Shown: positions 9,784-20,192, counted from the first letter of the stretch. The stretch: DNA of 64,000 nucleotides from Pseudoalteromonas holothuriae (GCF_945859825.1 NZ_CAMAPC010000004.1:147670-211669); one strand, 5' to 3'. The notes: generated from the sequence alone by a model not told the origin. Translations and numbers: made by a program.

Positions 9784-10104
9784 TTATATTTTTGCCTGAT
9801 AGAGAGTAAAAGTAACTTGCCCTTGTGTTTTTATCATCAGCTGGGCTTCCTCAGGTTTATCCCACGACACTTGATAAAATAATGCAACAAACTCATCAAC
9901 ATTCAAGTAATCTATTGCAGCAATAAATACATCACAACTCATAGATTTTCTTCCTCCTGAATGCCTGTTAACACTACTAAACCGAGAACCTTGATAATGT
10001 TTATATAAATAATCATTTAATATATCAACACTTCCGTAATCGCTATTCATCCAAGCGCCATCATGTATAGAGGTAGTTAATATTAAATTAGAGATGCAAG
10101 TCAT
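9784..10104 (-). CDS. Hypothetical 106-residue protein
   Basis: The product is soluble, with no signal peptide or membrane segment. Its middle contains HSGGRKSMSCDVFIAAIDY and its C-terminus is beta-rich. I do not recognise the family. The ribosome binding site upstream of the ATG is weak, and an internal ATG at residue 19 could be the true start. It may be a short gene or a remnant; its composition is compatible with coding sequence. Confidence 0.45.
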   Translation of the reverse strand: MTCISNLILTTSIHDGAWMNSDYGSVDILNDYLYKHYQGSRFSSVNRHSGGRKSMSCDVFIAAIDYLNVDEFVALFYQVSWDKPEEAQLMIKTQGQVTFTLYQAKI

Positions 10105-10452
10105 GATATTACCAAGTTAAAATACAACGAGCCTGTAGCATTGCCCGTTTCTATTCGTTTTAATCAACCTACCCACCATAGCGAAATTCCTGTTTTGGTT
10201 CAATCCTTCAATGGTTTTCTACTTTGCTAGCCATTGTAATCACCACCAAAAAAATCATCTATATTTTCAATGCGTTGAATTGACATTTTTAAAACTATTT
10301 TCTTTTGAGTGACCCCTACTTTCAGCTTTTATGAACAAAGTGATTAAGCGGCTAAATATTAAAATTTATATCAAAGACCTTATTATTGGGCTGTAGTTCG
10401 ATCACATGCTGATATTCATTAACTGCTTTAGCATCATCACTATCATGTACAA
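10105..10452. other. Gene-poor stretch downstream of rlmB
   Basis: AT-rich DNA between the 106-residue gene and the rlmB terminator. Apart from the short TPR-like remnant entered separately at 10352-10450, I see no gene, RNA or repeat. Confidence 0.4.
10352..10450 (-). pseudogene. Possible remnant of a TPR protein 3' end
   Basis: One minus-strand frame reads DSDDAKAVNEYQHVIELQPN and then about ten residues before a TAG. This resembles the second helix and turn of a tetratricopeptide repeat. The frame runs upstream into the rlmB terminator and has no plausible start codon. I read it as the tail of a gene lost by deletion. The stretch is short, so chance resemblance is possible. Confidence 0.3.
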
Positions 10453-10489
10453 AAAAACGCCGCACTGAACATCTCAATGCGGCGTTTTT
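10453..10489 (-). terminator. Rho-independent terminator of rnr-rlmB
   Basis: A perfect 12-bp stem (AAAAACGCCGCA with TGCGGCGTTTTT on the minus strand) closes a 13-nt loop and runs into T residues. It lies just after the rlmB stop codon. Confidence 0.88.
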
Positions 10490-10503
10490 AAAATATGGAT
10501 GAT

Positions 10504-11244
10504 TTAAAGTGCGTTACGTTGCCTAAGCACTTCAAATAAACAAATGCCCGTTGCCACCGACACATTTAAACTTGAAACTGTGCCCACCATCGGGATTTTA
10601 ACTAAAATATCGCAATGCTCTCGGGTTAAACGACGCATACCGTCACCCTCTGCGCCCATCACAATTGCAATTGGACCAGTTAAACTAGCATCAAATACGT
10701 GCGTATCCGTTTCACCCGCAGTACCTGCTACCCAAACACCTGCTTCTTTAATATCTCGCAGTGTACGTGCCAAGTTTGTCACTTGAATAAGCGGCACCGT
10801 TTCTGCCGCACCGCAGGCTACTTTTCGGGCTGTGCCGTTAAGCTTTGCTGACTTGTCTTTTGGCACAATCACCGCATGAGCCCCTGCTGCATCGGCACTG
10901 CGTAAACAAGCTCCGAGGTTATGCGGGTCAGTCACGCCATCTAATACCAAAAAGAATGGGCTAGATTCGCGCTCTAAAATCTCATCTAGATCTCGCTCGC
11001 TGTAGGTCCGAGCGGCTTTGACATTAGCAATGATCCCTTGGTGCTGTTCACCTTTGGCCTTGTTATCCAGTGCTTTTCTTTGCATAAATTGCACAGAAAT
11101 ACCAAATTTTCTAGCTTCATTGATCACTGGGTTTAAACGTTTATCTTCGCGTCCTTTTAACGCATAAATCTCCAAAAAACGCTCCGGTTCTTTGCTCAAA
11201 ATGGCTTCAATTGAATGAAAACCAAAAATTAATTCGTTACTCAC
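10504..11244 (-). CDS. rlmB: 23S rRNA (guanosine(2251)-2'-O)-methyltransferase RlmB
   Basis: RlmB methylates the ribose of G2251 in the peptidyl-transferase P-loop of 23S rRNA. The 246 residues match the family length. An N-terminal RNA-binding domain (about 1-75, starting [14 protein letters not shown]) is followed by a SPOUT domain with [33 protein letters not shown] and [16 protein letters not shown]. The start is GTG, 5 nt after the rnr stop codon, so it is cotranscribed with rnr, as in E. coli. Confidence 0.96.
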   Translation of the reverse strand: MSNELIFGFHSIEAILSKEPERFLEIYALKGREDKRLNPVINEARKFGISVQFMQRKALDNKAKGEQHQGIIANVKAARTYSERDLDEILERESSPFFLVLDGVTDPHNLGACLRSADAAGAHAVIVPKDKSAKLNGTARKVACGAAETVPLIQVTNLARTLRDIKEAGVWVAGTAGETDTHVFDASLTGPIAIVMGAEGDGMRRLTREHCDILVKIPMVGTVSSLNVSVATGICLFEVLRQRNAL

Positions 11245-11249
11245 TTATA

Positions 11250-13736
11250 TTATGCTCCAGAGCTATTCTTGCTGCTTTTTCGCGCATTTTTACCAGGGCG
11301 TTTTGCTTTCACTTTTTTGCCTTTCGCCTTGGTTTTTGATTTGCTTTTTACTGTGTCAGCGCCCGCTTTTTTGGCTTTTTTCAACTGACCTTTAGGGGTA
11401 GTTTTTTTCCCTTTCTGCGGTTTACGATCGGTTTTACTCTCAGTGTCACCTTCGCGCTTATTAGGAATTTTACCCGCCTTTAATTGCGCACGAACGCTAC
11501 TTAATGCCGGTTTTTCATCCACTTTAGTCGGCTTGTTCCGACGCCTAGCGTAGCGATCTGGCACCTGCTCACCTGCTATAGCTAAATGAATGCGTCGCTC
11601 ATCAAGGCTCACTGAAGCAACCGTAACGCTGAGTTTATCGCCCAAACGATACACTTGGCGACTGTGCTCCCCTATCAAACAATGCTTAGCACCGTCAAAG
11701 TGAAAATACTCTTGCCCTAAACTAGAAATGTGGATCATGCCATCAATTTGTAAATCATCTAAGCGCACAAATAACCCAAACGTGGTAACCGATGACACCA
11801 CACCGCTAAATTCCATACCAACATGGTCTTGCATAAATTCGCACTTGAGCCAATCGGCAACTTCTCGAGTCGCGTCATCCGCTCTTCGCTCTGTGGTTGA
11901 GCATTGCTCACCGAGTTGGTCTACTTCATCGGTATCATAAACATACGCACCAGAGGTATTTTGCCCTTGTTTACTCAGCACCCCTTTAATAGCTCTGTGT
12001 ACCACTAAATCAGGGTAACGACGAATAGGGGATGTAAAATGCGCATAGGCATCTAGCGCTAAACCATAGTGACCAATATTATCTGGTTGATATACAGCTT
12101 GCTTCATCGAGCGCAGCAACATGGTTTGAATCAGTTCTTTTTCTGGTCGCTCGCCCAACTGATTTAATGCAGCTGTTAACTCTAAAGGTGATGGGTCGTT
12201 AGGGAGTAAACTCTCAATACCTAAATCATTTAAAAACTGCCTAAAATGACTAAGCTTTTCTTGATCAGGCTCATCATGCACACGATATAGCGCGCTGGCT
12301 TCATGCTTAGCTAATAACTTAGCTGCCGACACATTAGCCAAGATCATGCATTCTTCAATGAGTTTATGCGCATCATTGCGCACCAGCGGCACAATAGATT
12401 CAATTTTACGATGCGCGTTAAATACAAATCGTGTTTCTAGCGTTTCAAATTCAATGGCACCGCGCGTTTGTCGAGCCGCTTTCAATGCCATATACATTTG
12501 TTGTAAATCGCTTAGGTGCGGCACTAAGGGTGAATATTGTTCACGTAGCTTCTCATCACCTTGCAAGATGGCATGTACTTTGGTGTAGGTAAGACGCGCA
12601 TGAGAGTTCATTATCGCTTCATAAAAACGATAACCAGACAAGCGCCCTGCTTCTGATATGGTCATCTCAGCAACCATACATAAGCGGTCAACTTGTGGGT
12701 TCAGCGAACACAAGCCATTGGACAGTACTTTGGGTAACATGGGGATCACTTGCTCAGGAAAGTACACTGAGTTACCACGTTCTATGGCTTCTGTATCTAA
12801 CGCGCTGCCTTTGGGCACATAATGAGATACATCGGCAATGGCAACCCATAAACGCCAGCCACCCGATTTTTTGCGCTCACAATACACCGCGTCATCAAAA
12901 TCCCGAGCATCTTCACCATCAATAGTGACCAAAGGTAAGTCTCTTAAATCAACCCGGGCGAGTTTGTCTGCTTCCTCGACCTCTTCACCGTGGCAAGAGA
13001 CTTGTTCAAGCACTGCTTGGGGCCAAACATGCGGAATATCATGATTACGCAGCGCCACTTCAATTTCCATACCCGGTGCCATATGCTCACCAAGTACTTC
13101 AACCACTTTACCCACCGCATTCATTTGCCGAGTTGGGCTTTGGGTAATTTGCACTTGCACCATTTGGTTATGTCGAGCGCCTTTTTCACTACCCGGTAAA
13201 ATAATTATATCTTGGGTAATTCGTGGGTCTTCTGGCACCACCACAGCACTGCCATATTCAACAAAGTAACGACCAACAATCGGCGCTCGTTCAGCTTCAA
13301 GTACACGTACAATACGCGCTTCAACTTTGCCACCTGAGCCTCTACTGGCCGCTTTAGCCAATACAATATCGCCATGCATAACGGTATTCATTTGATGCTT
13401 AGCAATAAACCAATCTTTAGGTTCGCCCTCTACAGCCAAAAAGCCAAAACCATCACGGTGCCCTATCACGCGACCTTTCACCAACCCATCATCGGTCGGT
13501 ATAACATAGCGCTTAAATTTATTAAAATGCAGCTGACCGTCACGCTCCATAGCGCGTAAACGACGTTTAAACGCGATTTGGCGCTCATCGTCTAACACAT
13601 TGAGACTATTGCAAAGTTGGCTGAAGGTGGTCGCTTTATCGGCTGCTTTAATGTGCTCTAATATAAATTCGCGACTAGGTACTGGGTTTTCGTATTTGTC
13701 TTGCTCTCGACTGAGATAAGGATCCTGTTTTGACAT
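11250..13736 (-). CDS. rnr: Ribonuclease R
   Basis: RNase R is a processive 3'-5' exoribonuclease that can degrade structured RNA and acts in RNA quality control and cold adaptation. The 828 residues include an N-terminal helix-turn-helix and cold-shock domains (about 1-230), the RNB catalytic domain with IDGEDARDFDDAVYCER (metal-binding aspartates), and an S1 domain (about 640-730, with VTTFGLFVRLDD). The C-terminal tail of about 85 residues is very rich in lysine, as in other RNase R proteins. rlmB follows in the same operon. Confidence 0.97.
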   Translation of the reverse strand: MSKQDPYLSREQDKYENPVPSREFILEHIKAADKATTFSQLCNSLNVLDDERQIAFKRRLRAMERDGQLHFNKFKRYVIPTDDGLVKGRVIGHRDGFGFLAVEGEPKDWFIAKHQMNTVMHGDIVLAKAASRGSGGKVEARIVRVLEAERAPIVGRYFVEYGSAVVVPEDPRITQDIIILPGSEKGARHNQMVQVQITQSPTRQMNAVGKVVEVLGEHMAPGMEIEVALRNHDIPHVWPQAVLEQVSCHGEEVEEADKLARVDLRDLPLVTIDGEDARDFDDAVYCERKKSGGWRLWVAIADVSHYVPKGSALDTEAIERGNSVYFPEQVIPMLPKVLSNGLCSLNPQVDRLCMVAEMTISEAGRLSGYRFYEAIMNSHARLTYTKVHAILQGDEKLREQYSPLVPHLSDLQQMYMALKAARQTRGAIEFETLETRFVFNAHRKIESIVPLVRNDAHKLIEECMILANVSAAKLLAKHEASALYRVHDEPDQEKLSHFRQFLNDLGIESLLPNDPSPLELTAALNQLGERPEKELIQTMLLRSMKQAVYQPDNIGHYGLALDAYAHFTSPIRRYPDLVVHRAIKGVLSKQGQNTSGAYVYDTDEVDQLGEQCSTTERRADDATREVADWLKCEFMQDHVGMEFSGVVSSVTTFGLFVRLDDLQIDGMIHISSLGQEYFHFDGAKHCLIGEHSRQVYRLGDKLSVTVASVSLDERRIHLAIAGEQVPDRYARRRNKPTKVDEKPALSSVRAQLKAGKIPNKREGDTESKTDRKPQKGKKTTPKGQLKKAKKAGADTVKSKSKTKAKGKKVKAKRPGKNARKSSKNSSGA

Positions 13737-13831
13737 TCACTAGCTTGTTAATTGAGTTATGTTGTTATTTTAACCCAAAATCTGCTAATGAGACAGCTCC
13801 AGTGAGTGAAAGTTTTATTTACATGCGCGCA

Positions 13832-14431
13832 CTATAACCACCCTTTTTGTTTTGCAATTCTAGCAGCATCAATTCGATTGCTTGCATACAGCTTCGCAAT
13901 TGCCTCCGATAGGTAGTTTCTGACCGTACCATCACTTAAATACAACCTTACAGCAATCTCTTTGGTGGTCATGCCTTCTCCTGCTAAACGCAGTGCAGTA
14001 CGCTCTTTATCCGTAAGTGGATCGCGCTCCCCAGCCCCCAACGCCAACAGTTCGGGTTCAATCACCTTTTTGCCTCGCATTACCTCTTCAAGGGCATTGA
14101 CCAAATAGCTAACTGGTGCCTCTTTTAAAATAAACCCTTTAACATTCAAGTCCATTGCCCGCTGAATATAACCCGCTTTTGAAAACGTCGTCATTATAAC
14201 GCTCAGTACAGTTGGCAGCTGCTCATTAATATATTGTGCAAGTTCTAACCCTGTTTTATTCGGCATTTCGATATCAGTAAGTACAATATCGACTTGATAT
14301 TTTGATAGCTTCTCAATTGCATCAACGCCATCTACCGCCTGTGCAACCACTTCAATATTTGGCTCTAAACCAAGTAATGCTGAAATAGCGCCTCGCACTA
14401 GGGCTTGATCTTCAACCACCATGACTTTCAT
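13832..14431 (-). CDS. NarL/DesR-type response regulator
   Basis: The 199-residue protein has a receiver domain (about 1-120) with acidic residues in VVEDQ and the phospho-acceptor Asp53 in LTDIEMP, then a LuxR-type helix-turn-helix (about 135-195) containing LTDKERTALRLAGEGMTTKE. It overlaps the 3' end of the histidine kinase gene by 20 bp and is therefore its partner. The pair is of the DesK/DesR type, which in Bacillus controls a membrane lipid desaturase. No target gene is evident nearby, so the stimulus is unknown. Confidence 0.9.
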   Translation of the reverse strand: MKVMVVEDQALVRGAISALLGLEPNIEVVAQAVDGVDAIEKLSKYQVDIVLTDIEMPNKTGLELAQYINEQLPTVLSVIMTTFSKAGYIQRAMDLNVKGFILKEAPVSYLVNALEEVMRGKKVIEPELLALGAGERDPLTDKERTALRLAGEGMTTKEIAVRLYLSDGTVRNYLSEAIAKLYASNRIDAARIAKQKGWL

Positions 14432-15530
14432 TAACGCTTTGCTCCATTGTTAGTTGCAGTTTTAAGCCATGCGAAATATCAACGTGCAACTTTGCACCTA
14501 ACTGCAAGGCGCGTTCTTTGATACCCTCTAAGCCATTACCATGCGTTAAATTTTTAATATCACCATCATCTTCAATTCTAAAGAGCACAACATTATCTTG
14601 CTGCATTAACGCTACTTTGACGTTCTTAGCCTTGCTGTGACGTAAAATATTCGTCACAGCCTCTTTAGCGATGTAACATAACGCGCTTTCTTGTTGCGCA
14701 CTTAATGACGGCGCTTGATTTTCAATAAACACATTAAAACCAGCTTGTGCAAGGCGCTGCTGTAGTGCCTTTAATTGAGCATCTAAGCCTATTTGTTTCA
14801 ATCCTGAAACGGCTTCTCGAACCTCACTCAACAAACTACGAGCAATGCTCGCCACCTCTAATGATTCTTGTATTGCTTGGCCATGTTGCCCTAACTGCTG
14901 TAATTTAGTTGCTAGTTCCGCTTTTAAAGCAATGGACGACAAAGAATGTCCAAGTAAATCATGCAAGTCTCGCGCAATACGCTCTCGCTCAGCAATCGCT
15001 GCCAATTGTTGTATTTGTTGCTGGCTTTGCCTATGCTGCAGTCGATGGATTTGATCTTTACGCCCAATAACGCCCAGCGCAAATAACCCACCACCCACCA
15101 CAAAAGCAGGCAAGCAAAAGTACCAAAGCGACTCATTCGCAAACAAAAAGCCAGTCAACAATAGCGCCGACATAAGCATAGCCATCATAATTAAGCCTTG
15201 TGCTAGTCGGTAACATAACCCACAAAAAAATCCCACATAGCCAAATATCGACTGTGTCCCATAAGTTAGCATGGTACCCAACCCACAGGTCAGCATCATT
15301 AACAATAATATACCCGTAAGGCGCGGACCTTTTTGATAAAGTGCAGTCAGGTAAAACGCGATAAATAGCATGTACACAGCAACTTGTGCTATTACATCAA
15401 CAACACTAACAGGCGCTTTTTGAGCTAATAACGGAAAAAAGTAAAAGCTAGAAAATATCAGCGCCCACATACCCATTTTTTGTTCTTTATGTAGCGGCAG
15501 TTCAACACCTAATTTACTCATCACATGCAT
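14412..15530 (-). CDS. DesK-type membrane sensor histidine kinase
   Basis: The 372-residue protein has five or six hydrophobic segments in residues 20-155, with short loops and no large periplasmic domain. A HisKA_3 dimerisation domain follows with phospho-acceptor His190 in ARDLHDLLGHSLSS. A HATPase domain has the N-box EAVTNILRHSKA and the glycine-rich DDGDIKNLTHGNGLEGI. Sensing is probably within the membrane, as for DesK, but this is inferred. ATGs at residues 1 and 4 are both possible starts. The partner regulator overlaps the 3' end. Confidence 0.9.
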   Translation of the reverse strand: MHVMSKLGVELPLHKEQKMGMWALIFSSFYFFPLLAQKAPVSVVDVIAQVAVYMLFIAFYLTALYQKGPRLTGILLLMMLTCGLGTMLTYGTQSIFGYVGFFCGLCYRLAQGLIMMAMLMSALLLTGFLFANESLWYFCLPAFVVGGGLFALGVIGRKDQIHRLQHRQSQQQIQQLAAIAERERIARDLHDLLGHSLSSIALKAELATKLQQLGQHGQAIQESLEVASIARSLLSEVREAVSGLKQIGLDAQLKALQQRLAQAGFNVFIENQAPSLSAQQESALCYIAKEAVTNILRHSKAKNVKVALMQQDNVVLFRIEDDGDIKNLTHGNGLEGIKERALQLGAKLHVDISHGLKLQLTMEQSVNESHGG

Positions 15531-15644
15531 AATTACTCATCTCATTTGAGTTGTTCAAATATATTATCTGTTTAATAACGCTAGTTTCAGTGACAATTGT
15601 CAACATGCTACACTGCATGCCTCACAAATCTACAAGAAAAAGTA

Positions 15645-16541
15645 ATGCGTCCTGAACAAACCTCTCTTTTATACCTACACATCGCTGTACTTCTATTTGG
15701 AGGTACTGCACTATTTTCAAAATTAATTGATTTATCCGCATTAGATATAACCGTTTATCGAACAGCCGTAGCGTTTGTCGTCTTGGCATTACTGCTAAAA
15801 CTGACTGGAAAACGACTACGTCTAGAGCAAAATAAAGACTATTTTATAGCCGTCATGCTGGGTGTCGTAGTTGGGCTACATTGGGTTACTTATTTTGCTG
15901 GGATGCAAATGGCCGGCATTGCAACTGGCATAATCGCGTTTTTTACATACCCAGTGATCACAGTTTTTTTAGAGCCTTTTTTCACAAAACAACGTATTAA
16001 AAATAAGGATATAGTCAGCGCTTGCGTGGTATTGTTTGGTATTTATTTGTTAATACCAGAAGCGAGTTTAGGTAACCAAGTAACCCTTGGGATCATCACA
16101 GGAATCATCTCTGGTGCTTTATTTGCGCTGCGCAACTTATTACAAAAGCGCTTTTTTGCCAGCTACAGTGGTCCGCATACCATGTTTTACCAAACACTCA
16201 CAGCCTGCATGATGCTAGCTGCATTTGTACAAATACCGCCCACACAGCTACCAAGCCAAGACATTTACTATATTTTGCTTGCTGGTGTTGTATTTACTGC
16301 CATTCCCCATGCTTTATTTGCCAGTAGCCTAAAACATTTGTCGGCGACCACTGCTGGATTAATTTCTTGTTTACAACCCTTGTATGGGACGCTATTGGCA
16401 TTTATGCTGTTGGCAGAAGAACCAACAATTATGACTTTAGTTGGCGGTTTGCTGGTGATCAGCGCTGCTTGTTTTGAAACTTGGTCTATCACAAGGAAAA
16501 AGCCCAATGCGAGTATTCGCCCATCGAGGTGCCAGCGGTAA
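15645..16541 (+). CDS. EamA/DMT-family permease
   Basis: The 298-residue protein has about ten hydrophobic segments arranged as two five-helix EamA repeats, typical of drug/metabolite transporters. The substrate cannot be told from sequence. The ATG at 15645 gives a normal family start (MRPEQTSLLYLHIAVLLFGG), while an upstream in-frame start adds 16 non-family residues. The end overlaps the start of the glycerophosphodiesterase gene by 35 bp, which suggests coupled translation. A role in exporting or importing a product of that enzyme is conceivable but unproven. Confidence 0.87.
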   Translation: MRPEQTSLLYLHIAVLLFGGTALFSKLIDLSALDITVYRTAVAFVVLALLLKLTGKRLRLEQNKDYFIAVMLGVVVGLHWVTYFAGMQMAGIATGIIAFFTYPVITVFLEPFFTKQRIKNKDIVSACVVLFGIYLLIPEASLGNQVTLGIITGIISGALFALRNLLQKRFFASYSGPHTMFYQTLTACMMLAAFVQIPPTQLPSQDIYYILLAGVVFTAIPHALFASSLKHLSATTAGLISCLQPLYGTLLAFMLLAEEPTIMTLVGGLLVISAACFETWSITRKKPNASIRPSRCQR

Positions 16542-17202
16542 TTACCCCGAAAATACGCTCAGTGCTATTCGAGCAGCATTACAGGCTGATGTAGATGGCA
16601 TTGAATTAGATGTACAAAGCTGTGCCGATGACTACGCTATTGTACATGACACTTGGCTTGATAGAACTACCAATGGCACGGGCAAAGTCAACCAAACGTC
16701 CTTGCAAGAAATACAAACGTTGGATGCGGGTAATGGTGAATTTATCCCAAATTTGCAGCAAGTATTTGATGAAATAGGCCACAAAAGCATGATAAATCTA
16801 GAGCTAAAACATACTTTTAGCCTAGATAAGTTTGTTGCCTGTATCGAACAAAACATACGCCAAGACACCTTTGCGCGCGAGCAATTGATCGTGTCATCAT
16901 TTGACCATCATCAATTAGTTTGGCTAAAACAACATATGCCGTGGATAAAAATAGGTGCTCTGACCGCATCTATTCCCTTGCACTACGCAGAATTTGCCCA
17001 GCGTTTGCATGCCTACAGCATTCATATTGATAAGAACTTTATTAATCATCAGTTCGTTGATGATGCCAAACAACGTGGGTTAAAGGTATTTACCTATACA
17101 GTCGATAAACAACAAGACATAGAAGATATGCGCGCATTAGGAGTCGATGGCATTTTTAGTAACTTTCCATGTTATGCAAAAATGATCTTATCGCGTTCTT
17201 AG
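16507..17202 (+). CDS. Glycerophosphodiester phosphodiesterase
   Basis: The enzyme splits glycerophosphodiesters (phospholipid breakdown products) into glycerol 3-phosphate and an alcohol. The 231-residue protein has the GDPD signature: HRGASGNYPENTLSAIRAA at the N-terminus, then GIELDVQSCADDYAIVHD (metal-binding Glu and Asp, catalytic His) and NLELK in the middle. There is no signal peptide, so it is the cytoplasmic UgpQ-like type. The start at 16507 is preceded by AAGGA and begins MRVFAHRGAS as expected. It overlaps the DMT permease gene. Confidence 0.93.
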   Translation: MRVFAHRGASGNYPENTLSAIRAALQADVDGIELDVQSCADDYAIVHDTWLDRTTNGTGKVNQTSLQEIQTLDAGNGEFIPNLQQVFDEIGHKSMINLELKHTFSLDKFVACIEQNIRQDTFAREQLIVSSFDHHQLVWLKQHMPWIKIGALTASIPLHYAEFAQRLHAYSIHIDKNFINHQFVDDAKQRGLKVFTYTVDKQQDIEDMRALGVDGIFSNFPCYAKMILSRS

Positions 17203-17295
17203 CATATATTATTGATAAGAGAAGTATTTATGTTTTTATCAGCTGTAGCCTAATGCCCTGTTTAATCAGGTTGCAGAATCTTGGGAAAGACAATA

Positions 17296-18534
17296 ATGGA
17301 TAATCAAAAGCCAACAATGAGTCTATACATGCGCTTATATAATCAAATTGAACAAAGCTTTTTTTATACGCTTTCACGCAAAATATTTGGCAACCTTAGC
17401 TTTGTATTTGCCTTTCAAGTGTTTACCTTAGTATGGTTGTATCGTGAATTAGATGCTAACAACGGTAGTTTTGGCTTATTCTGGTTAATGACGTTAGGTG
17501 CTGTAGGCGGGTTTATATTCACCCTGTTTTATATGCGCTTTTTAATTGTACGTCCGGTACGAGCAATGCGCGACAGCCTGCAACAGGCAAACCGCCAAGA
17601 CGGTAATTTAAATGCCACACTACCCAAATTTTCTTATGATGAATTTAGAGAGCTGAGCGAGCAATATAATGCCTTTACCCTGCACTTACGAGAATTACTA
17701 GAAAAAACCTATGAAGGTGCACAAACAGCGGCAACCAGCAATGAACAAGTCACTCACTCCATGCAACAAACCGCCGATTTTGGCGGGCAGCAAATTAATA
17801 TGAGTGACTCTATTATTGCCGCCAGCGACCAAGTTACCCATAGCTTGCAAAGTATTGTGACTAATACCGACCAAGTATATCAAGCCAATACACAAAGCCT
17901 ACAATTCGTTCAAGAATCATCACAATCTTTGACCACATTGGTTGATGAAGTAAAGCAGATCACCGTGTTGCTTGGTAACTTTTCAACAACTGTTTCAGGC
18001 TTAAAAGAAAACAGTGAAAATATCCGTAGTATCTTAAAGATGGTTGAAGAATTTTCAGATCAAACCAACTTACTGGCTCTCAATGCGGCCATTGAAGCAG
18101 CACGTGCAGGTGAAGCTGGACGAGGGTTTGCAGTGGTTGCCGACGAAGTACGTAGTCTATCGGTTAAGGTCAATGATGCAACTCGTCAAATAAGTGACTT
18201 CATTAATCAAATGAATAGCTTAGTAGGTGAAACTCATCGTGAATCTGAACTACTCATAAGCCACTCCGAATCAGCAGAGCAAGCAATTAGTAAAACCTCC
18301 TTCGGGTTTACTGACATGAGCCATGACTTTGAGCGCAATCAGGCCCAGCTTGAGCAAATTGCCAGTGCAGTACACCAATTAGAGTCAACTCAAGCTAATA
18401 CGCATGAATCAGTACAGCAAATTGTAGCACTTGCGCAACAAGCAAAAACACAAATTGATACTGCACTTGCAGATTGTAAGCATGCGCAACAGCTCACCCA
18501 AACTACCCAGCAAGCGCTCAAGCGCTTTGTATAA
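17296..18534 (+). CDS. Methyl-accepting chemotaxis protein with minimal sensor
   Basis: The 412-residue chemoreceptor has two membrane segments (about 33-50 and 61-84) separated by only about ten residues, so there is no periplasmic ligand domain. A HAMP-like linker (about 85-140) and the cytoplasmic signalling domain follow. Its hairpin tip (residues 255-290) contains [20 protein letters not shown] and [10 protein letters not shown]. Such receptors often sense membrane or cytoplasmic state. The ATG at 17296 is preferred over the TTG at 17281, which overlaps the ribosome binding site. Confidence 0.93.
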   Translation: MDNQKPTMSLYMRLYNQIEQSFFYTLSRKIFGNLSFVFAFQVFTLVWLYRELDANNGSFGLFWLMTLGAVGGFIFTLFYMRFLIVRPVRAMRDSLQQANRQDGNLNATLPKFSYDEFRELSEQYNAFTLHLRELLEKTYEGAQTAATSNEQVTHSMQQTADFGGQQINMSDSIIAASDQVTHSLQSIVTNTDQVYQANTQSLQFVQESSQSLTTLVDEVKQITVLLGNFSTTVSGLKENSENIRSILKMVEEFSDQTNLLALNAAIEAARAGEAGRGFAVVADEVRSLSVKVNDATRQISDFINQMNSLVGETHRESELLISHSESAEQAISKTSFGFTDMSHDFERNQAQLEQIASAVHQLESTQANTHESVQQIVALAQQAKTQIDTALADCKHAQQLTQTTQQALKRFV

Positions 18535-18545
18535 ATTGCTATATT

Positions 18546-18562
18546 GCGGGCATTATGCCCGC
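18546..18562. repeat. GC-rich hairpin between converging genes
   Basis: GCGGGCA and TGCCCGC form a perfect 7-bp stem with a 3-nt loop that includes the epmA stop codon. It lies between the converging chemoreceptor gene and epmA. No T run follows, so a terminator role is uncertain. Confidence 0.45.
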
Positions 18563-19527
18563 TCTATGCCAAACGCAATCACATCACTAATATGACCTTT
18601 GTTAAGCGCTAGCATAATCAACCTATCAATACCTAACGCAACACCTGAGCACGGTGGCAAGCCATGCTCTAACGCGTTAATAAATTGCTGATCTATTGCA
18701 ACGGCCGACAACCCCTTCTGCGTGCGCTGCAGGTTATCTTCATTAAAACGCTGAACTTGCTCCTTAGCATCGGTTAACTCATTAAACCCATTGGCCAGCT
18801 CCATTCCCTGATAATACAATTCAAAACGCCCAGCTACGCGAGAGTCTTGCTCATTAAGCTGTGCAAGTGCCGCTTGTGATGCAGGGAAATGATACACGAA
18901 ACAAGGGGCATCAATACCAATTTTAGGCTCAACTTGCATACAAAATAGTAACTGTAACAAAGTATCGGGATTCGTTTCTTGTTGTGCGATATCGCAATAA
19001 CCATGTTCGTTGGCACATTGCTTTAATTCATCAAAACTAATCGTTAGTGGGTCAATACCTAAAACATCTAGAAAAGCCTGCTGATAGGTGATACGAGTAC
19101 AGGGTTGGCAAGCCAAGATCAGTTGTATTAACTGTTCAATTTCATCCATCAATGCAAACTCATCAAAACCCGGACGATACCATTCCAACATCGTGAATTC
19201 TGGGTTGTGATGCCGCCCCGACTCTTCATTTCGAAATGCTTTAGCCAATTGATATATTGGGCCACTGCCTGCTGCCAATAATCTTTTCATCGCAAATTCA
19301 GGAGAGGTCTGCAAATAAAGGTCTAAACCACCTTCGGAGCCTGGCCCAACAAAATGCGTTTTAAAGCTTGCAAGGTGTACATCGGTAACGCTTGCGCGAC
19401 ATAGACTTGGCGTTTCAACTTCTATTACACCTTTGCTTGCAAAAAAACCTCTAATTTTAGCTAATATAGCAGCCCGTTTTTTCAACGTGGTAATGTCAGC
19501 ACTGGGTGCCCAAAATGGCTGTGGCAT
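18553..19527 (-). CDS. epmA: EF-P--(R)-beta-lysine ligase EpmA
   Basis: EpmA (PoxA/GenX/YjeA) is a lysyl-tRNA synthetase paralogue without the anticodon domain. It attaches (R)-beta-lysine to a conserved lysine of EF-P. The 324-residue length matches E. coli EpmA (325). Class II motif 2 reads [20 protein letters not shown], and motif 3 reads [12 protein letters not shown]. The ATG at 19527 ([11 protein letters not shown]) is chosen because the longer form adds 16 atypical residues that cross the efp terminator region. It is downstream of efp on the same strand. Confidence 0.96.
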   Translation of the reverse strand: MPQPFWAPSADITTLKKRAAILAKIRGFFASKGVIEVETPSLCRASVTDVHLASFKTHFVGPGSEGGLDLYLQTSPEFAMKRLLAAGSGPIYQLAKAFRNEESGRHHNPEFTMLEWYRPGFDEFALMDEIEQLIQLILACQPCTRITYQQAFLDVLGIDPLTISFDELKQCANEHGYCDIAQQETNPDTLLQLLFCMQVEPKIGIDAPCFVYHFPASQAALAQLNEQDSRVAGRFELYYQGMELANGFNELTDAKEQVQRFNEDNLQRTQKGLSAVAIDQQFINALEHGLPPCSGVALGIDRLIMLALNKGHISDVIAFGIERA

Positions 19528-19560
19528 TGTTTTTCTCTTAAATTTTATTCTGCTAAAACA

Positions 19561-19614
19561 AAAAGCCCAGCACATAGCTGGGGCTTTTTAATCATGCGCC
19601 CAGTAAAATTGGGC
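19561..19614 (-). terminator. Terminator between efp and epmA
   Basis: On the minus strand a GC-rich stem (GCCCCAGC with GCTGGGC, one bulge) is flanked by A and T runs at 19561-19589. A second small hairpin (GCCCA with TGGGC) lies at 19598-19614. It probably limits read-through from efp into epmA. Confidence 0.8.
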
Positions 19615-19625
19615 TACATTGGATG

Positions 19626-20192
19626 TTATTTAACGCGACTCACATATTCGCCAGTGCGTGTATCAACACGGATCACTTCTTCGATTTGCACGAACAATGG
19701 TACACGTACCACCGCACCGGTGCTCAATGTTGCAGGCTTTCCACCAGTGCCTGCAGTATCCCCTTTAAGGCCTGGATCAGTTTCTGTGATCTCAAGCTCT
19801 ACAAAGTTAGGCGGCGTCACCGCAATTGGGCTGCCGTTCCACAAAGTAATCGTACATACGTCGTTTTCAACTAACCACTTTACGTTTTCACCCACTGCTT
19901 TTTCATCTGCAGCGATTTGCTCGAACGTCTCATTATTCATGAAATGCCAAAACTCGCCGTCGGTGTACAGATAAGCAAGATCGGTATCCATTACATCAGC
20001 ACCCTCAACTGAGTCGCCTGACTTAAAGGTCTTTTCCAATACTTTACCTGAGATCAACTTACGGATCCTAACACGGTTAAACGCTTGGCCTTTGCCCGGT
20101 TTTACCATTTCATTTTCTAAGATGGCACAAGGTTCGCCATCTAACATAATTTTTAAGCCGCCCTTGAACTCGTTGGTGCTATAATTCGCCAT
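19626..20192 (-). CDS. efp: Translation elongation factor P
   Basis: EF-P binds between the P and E sites and relieves ribosome stalling at polyproline stretches. The 188-residue protein has the usual three beta-barrel domains and the modification site Lys34 within VKPGKGQAF, as in EF-P proteins that receive beta-lysine. The conserved C-terminal motif [17 protein letters not shown] is present. The second of two adjacent ATGs (20192) gives the family length and follows GAGG. epmA and epmB lie on either side. Confidence 0.98.
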   Translation of the reverse strand: MANYSTNEFKGGLKIMLDGEPCAILENEMVKPGKGQAFNRVRIRKLISGKVLEKTFKSGDSVEGADVMDTDLAYLYTDGEFWHFMNNETFEQIAADEKAVGENVKWLVENDVCTITLWNGSPIAVTPPNFVELEITETDPGLKGDTAGTGGKPATLSTGAVVRVPLFVQIEEVIRVDTRTGEYVSRVK

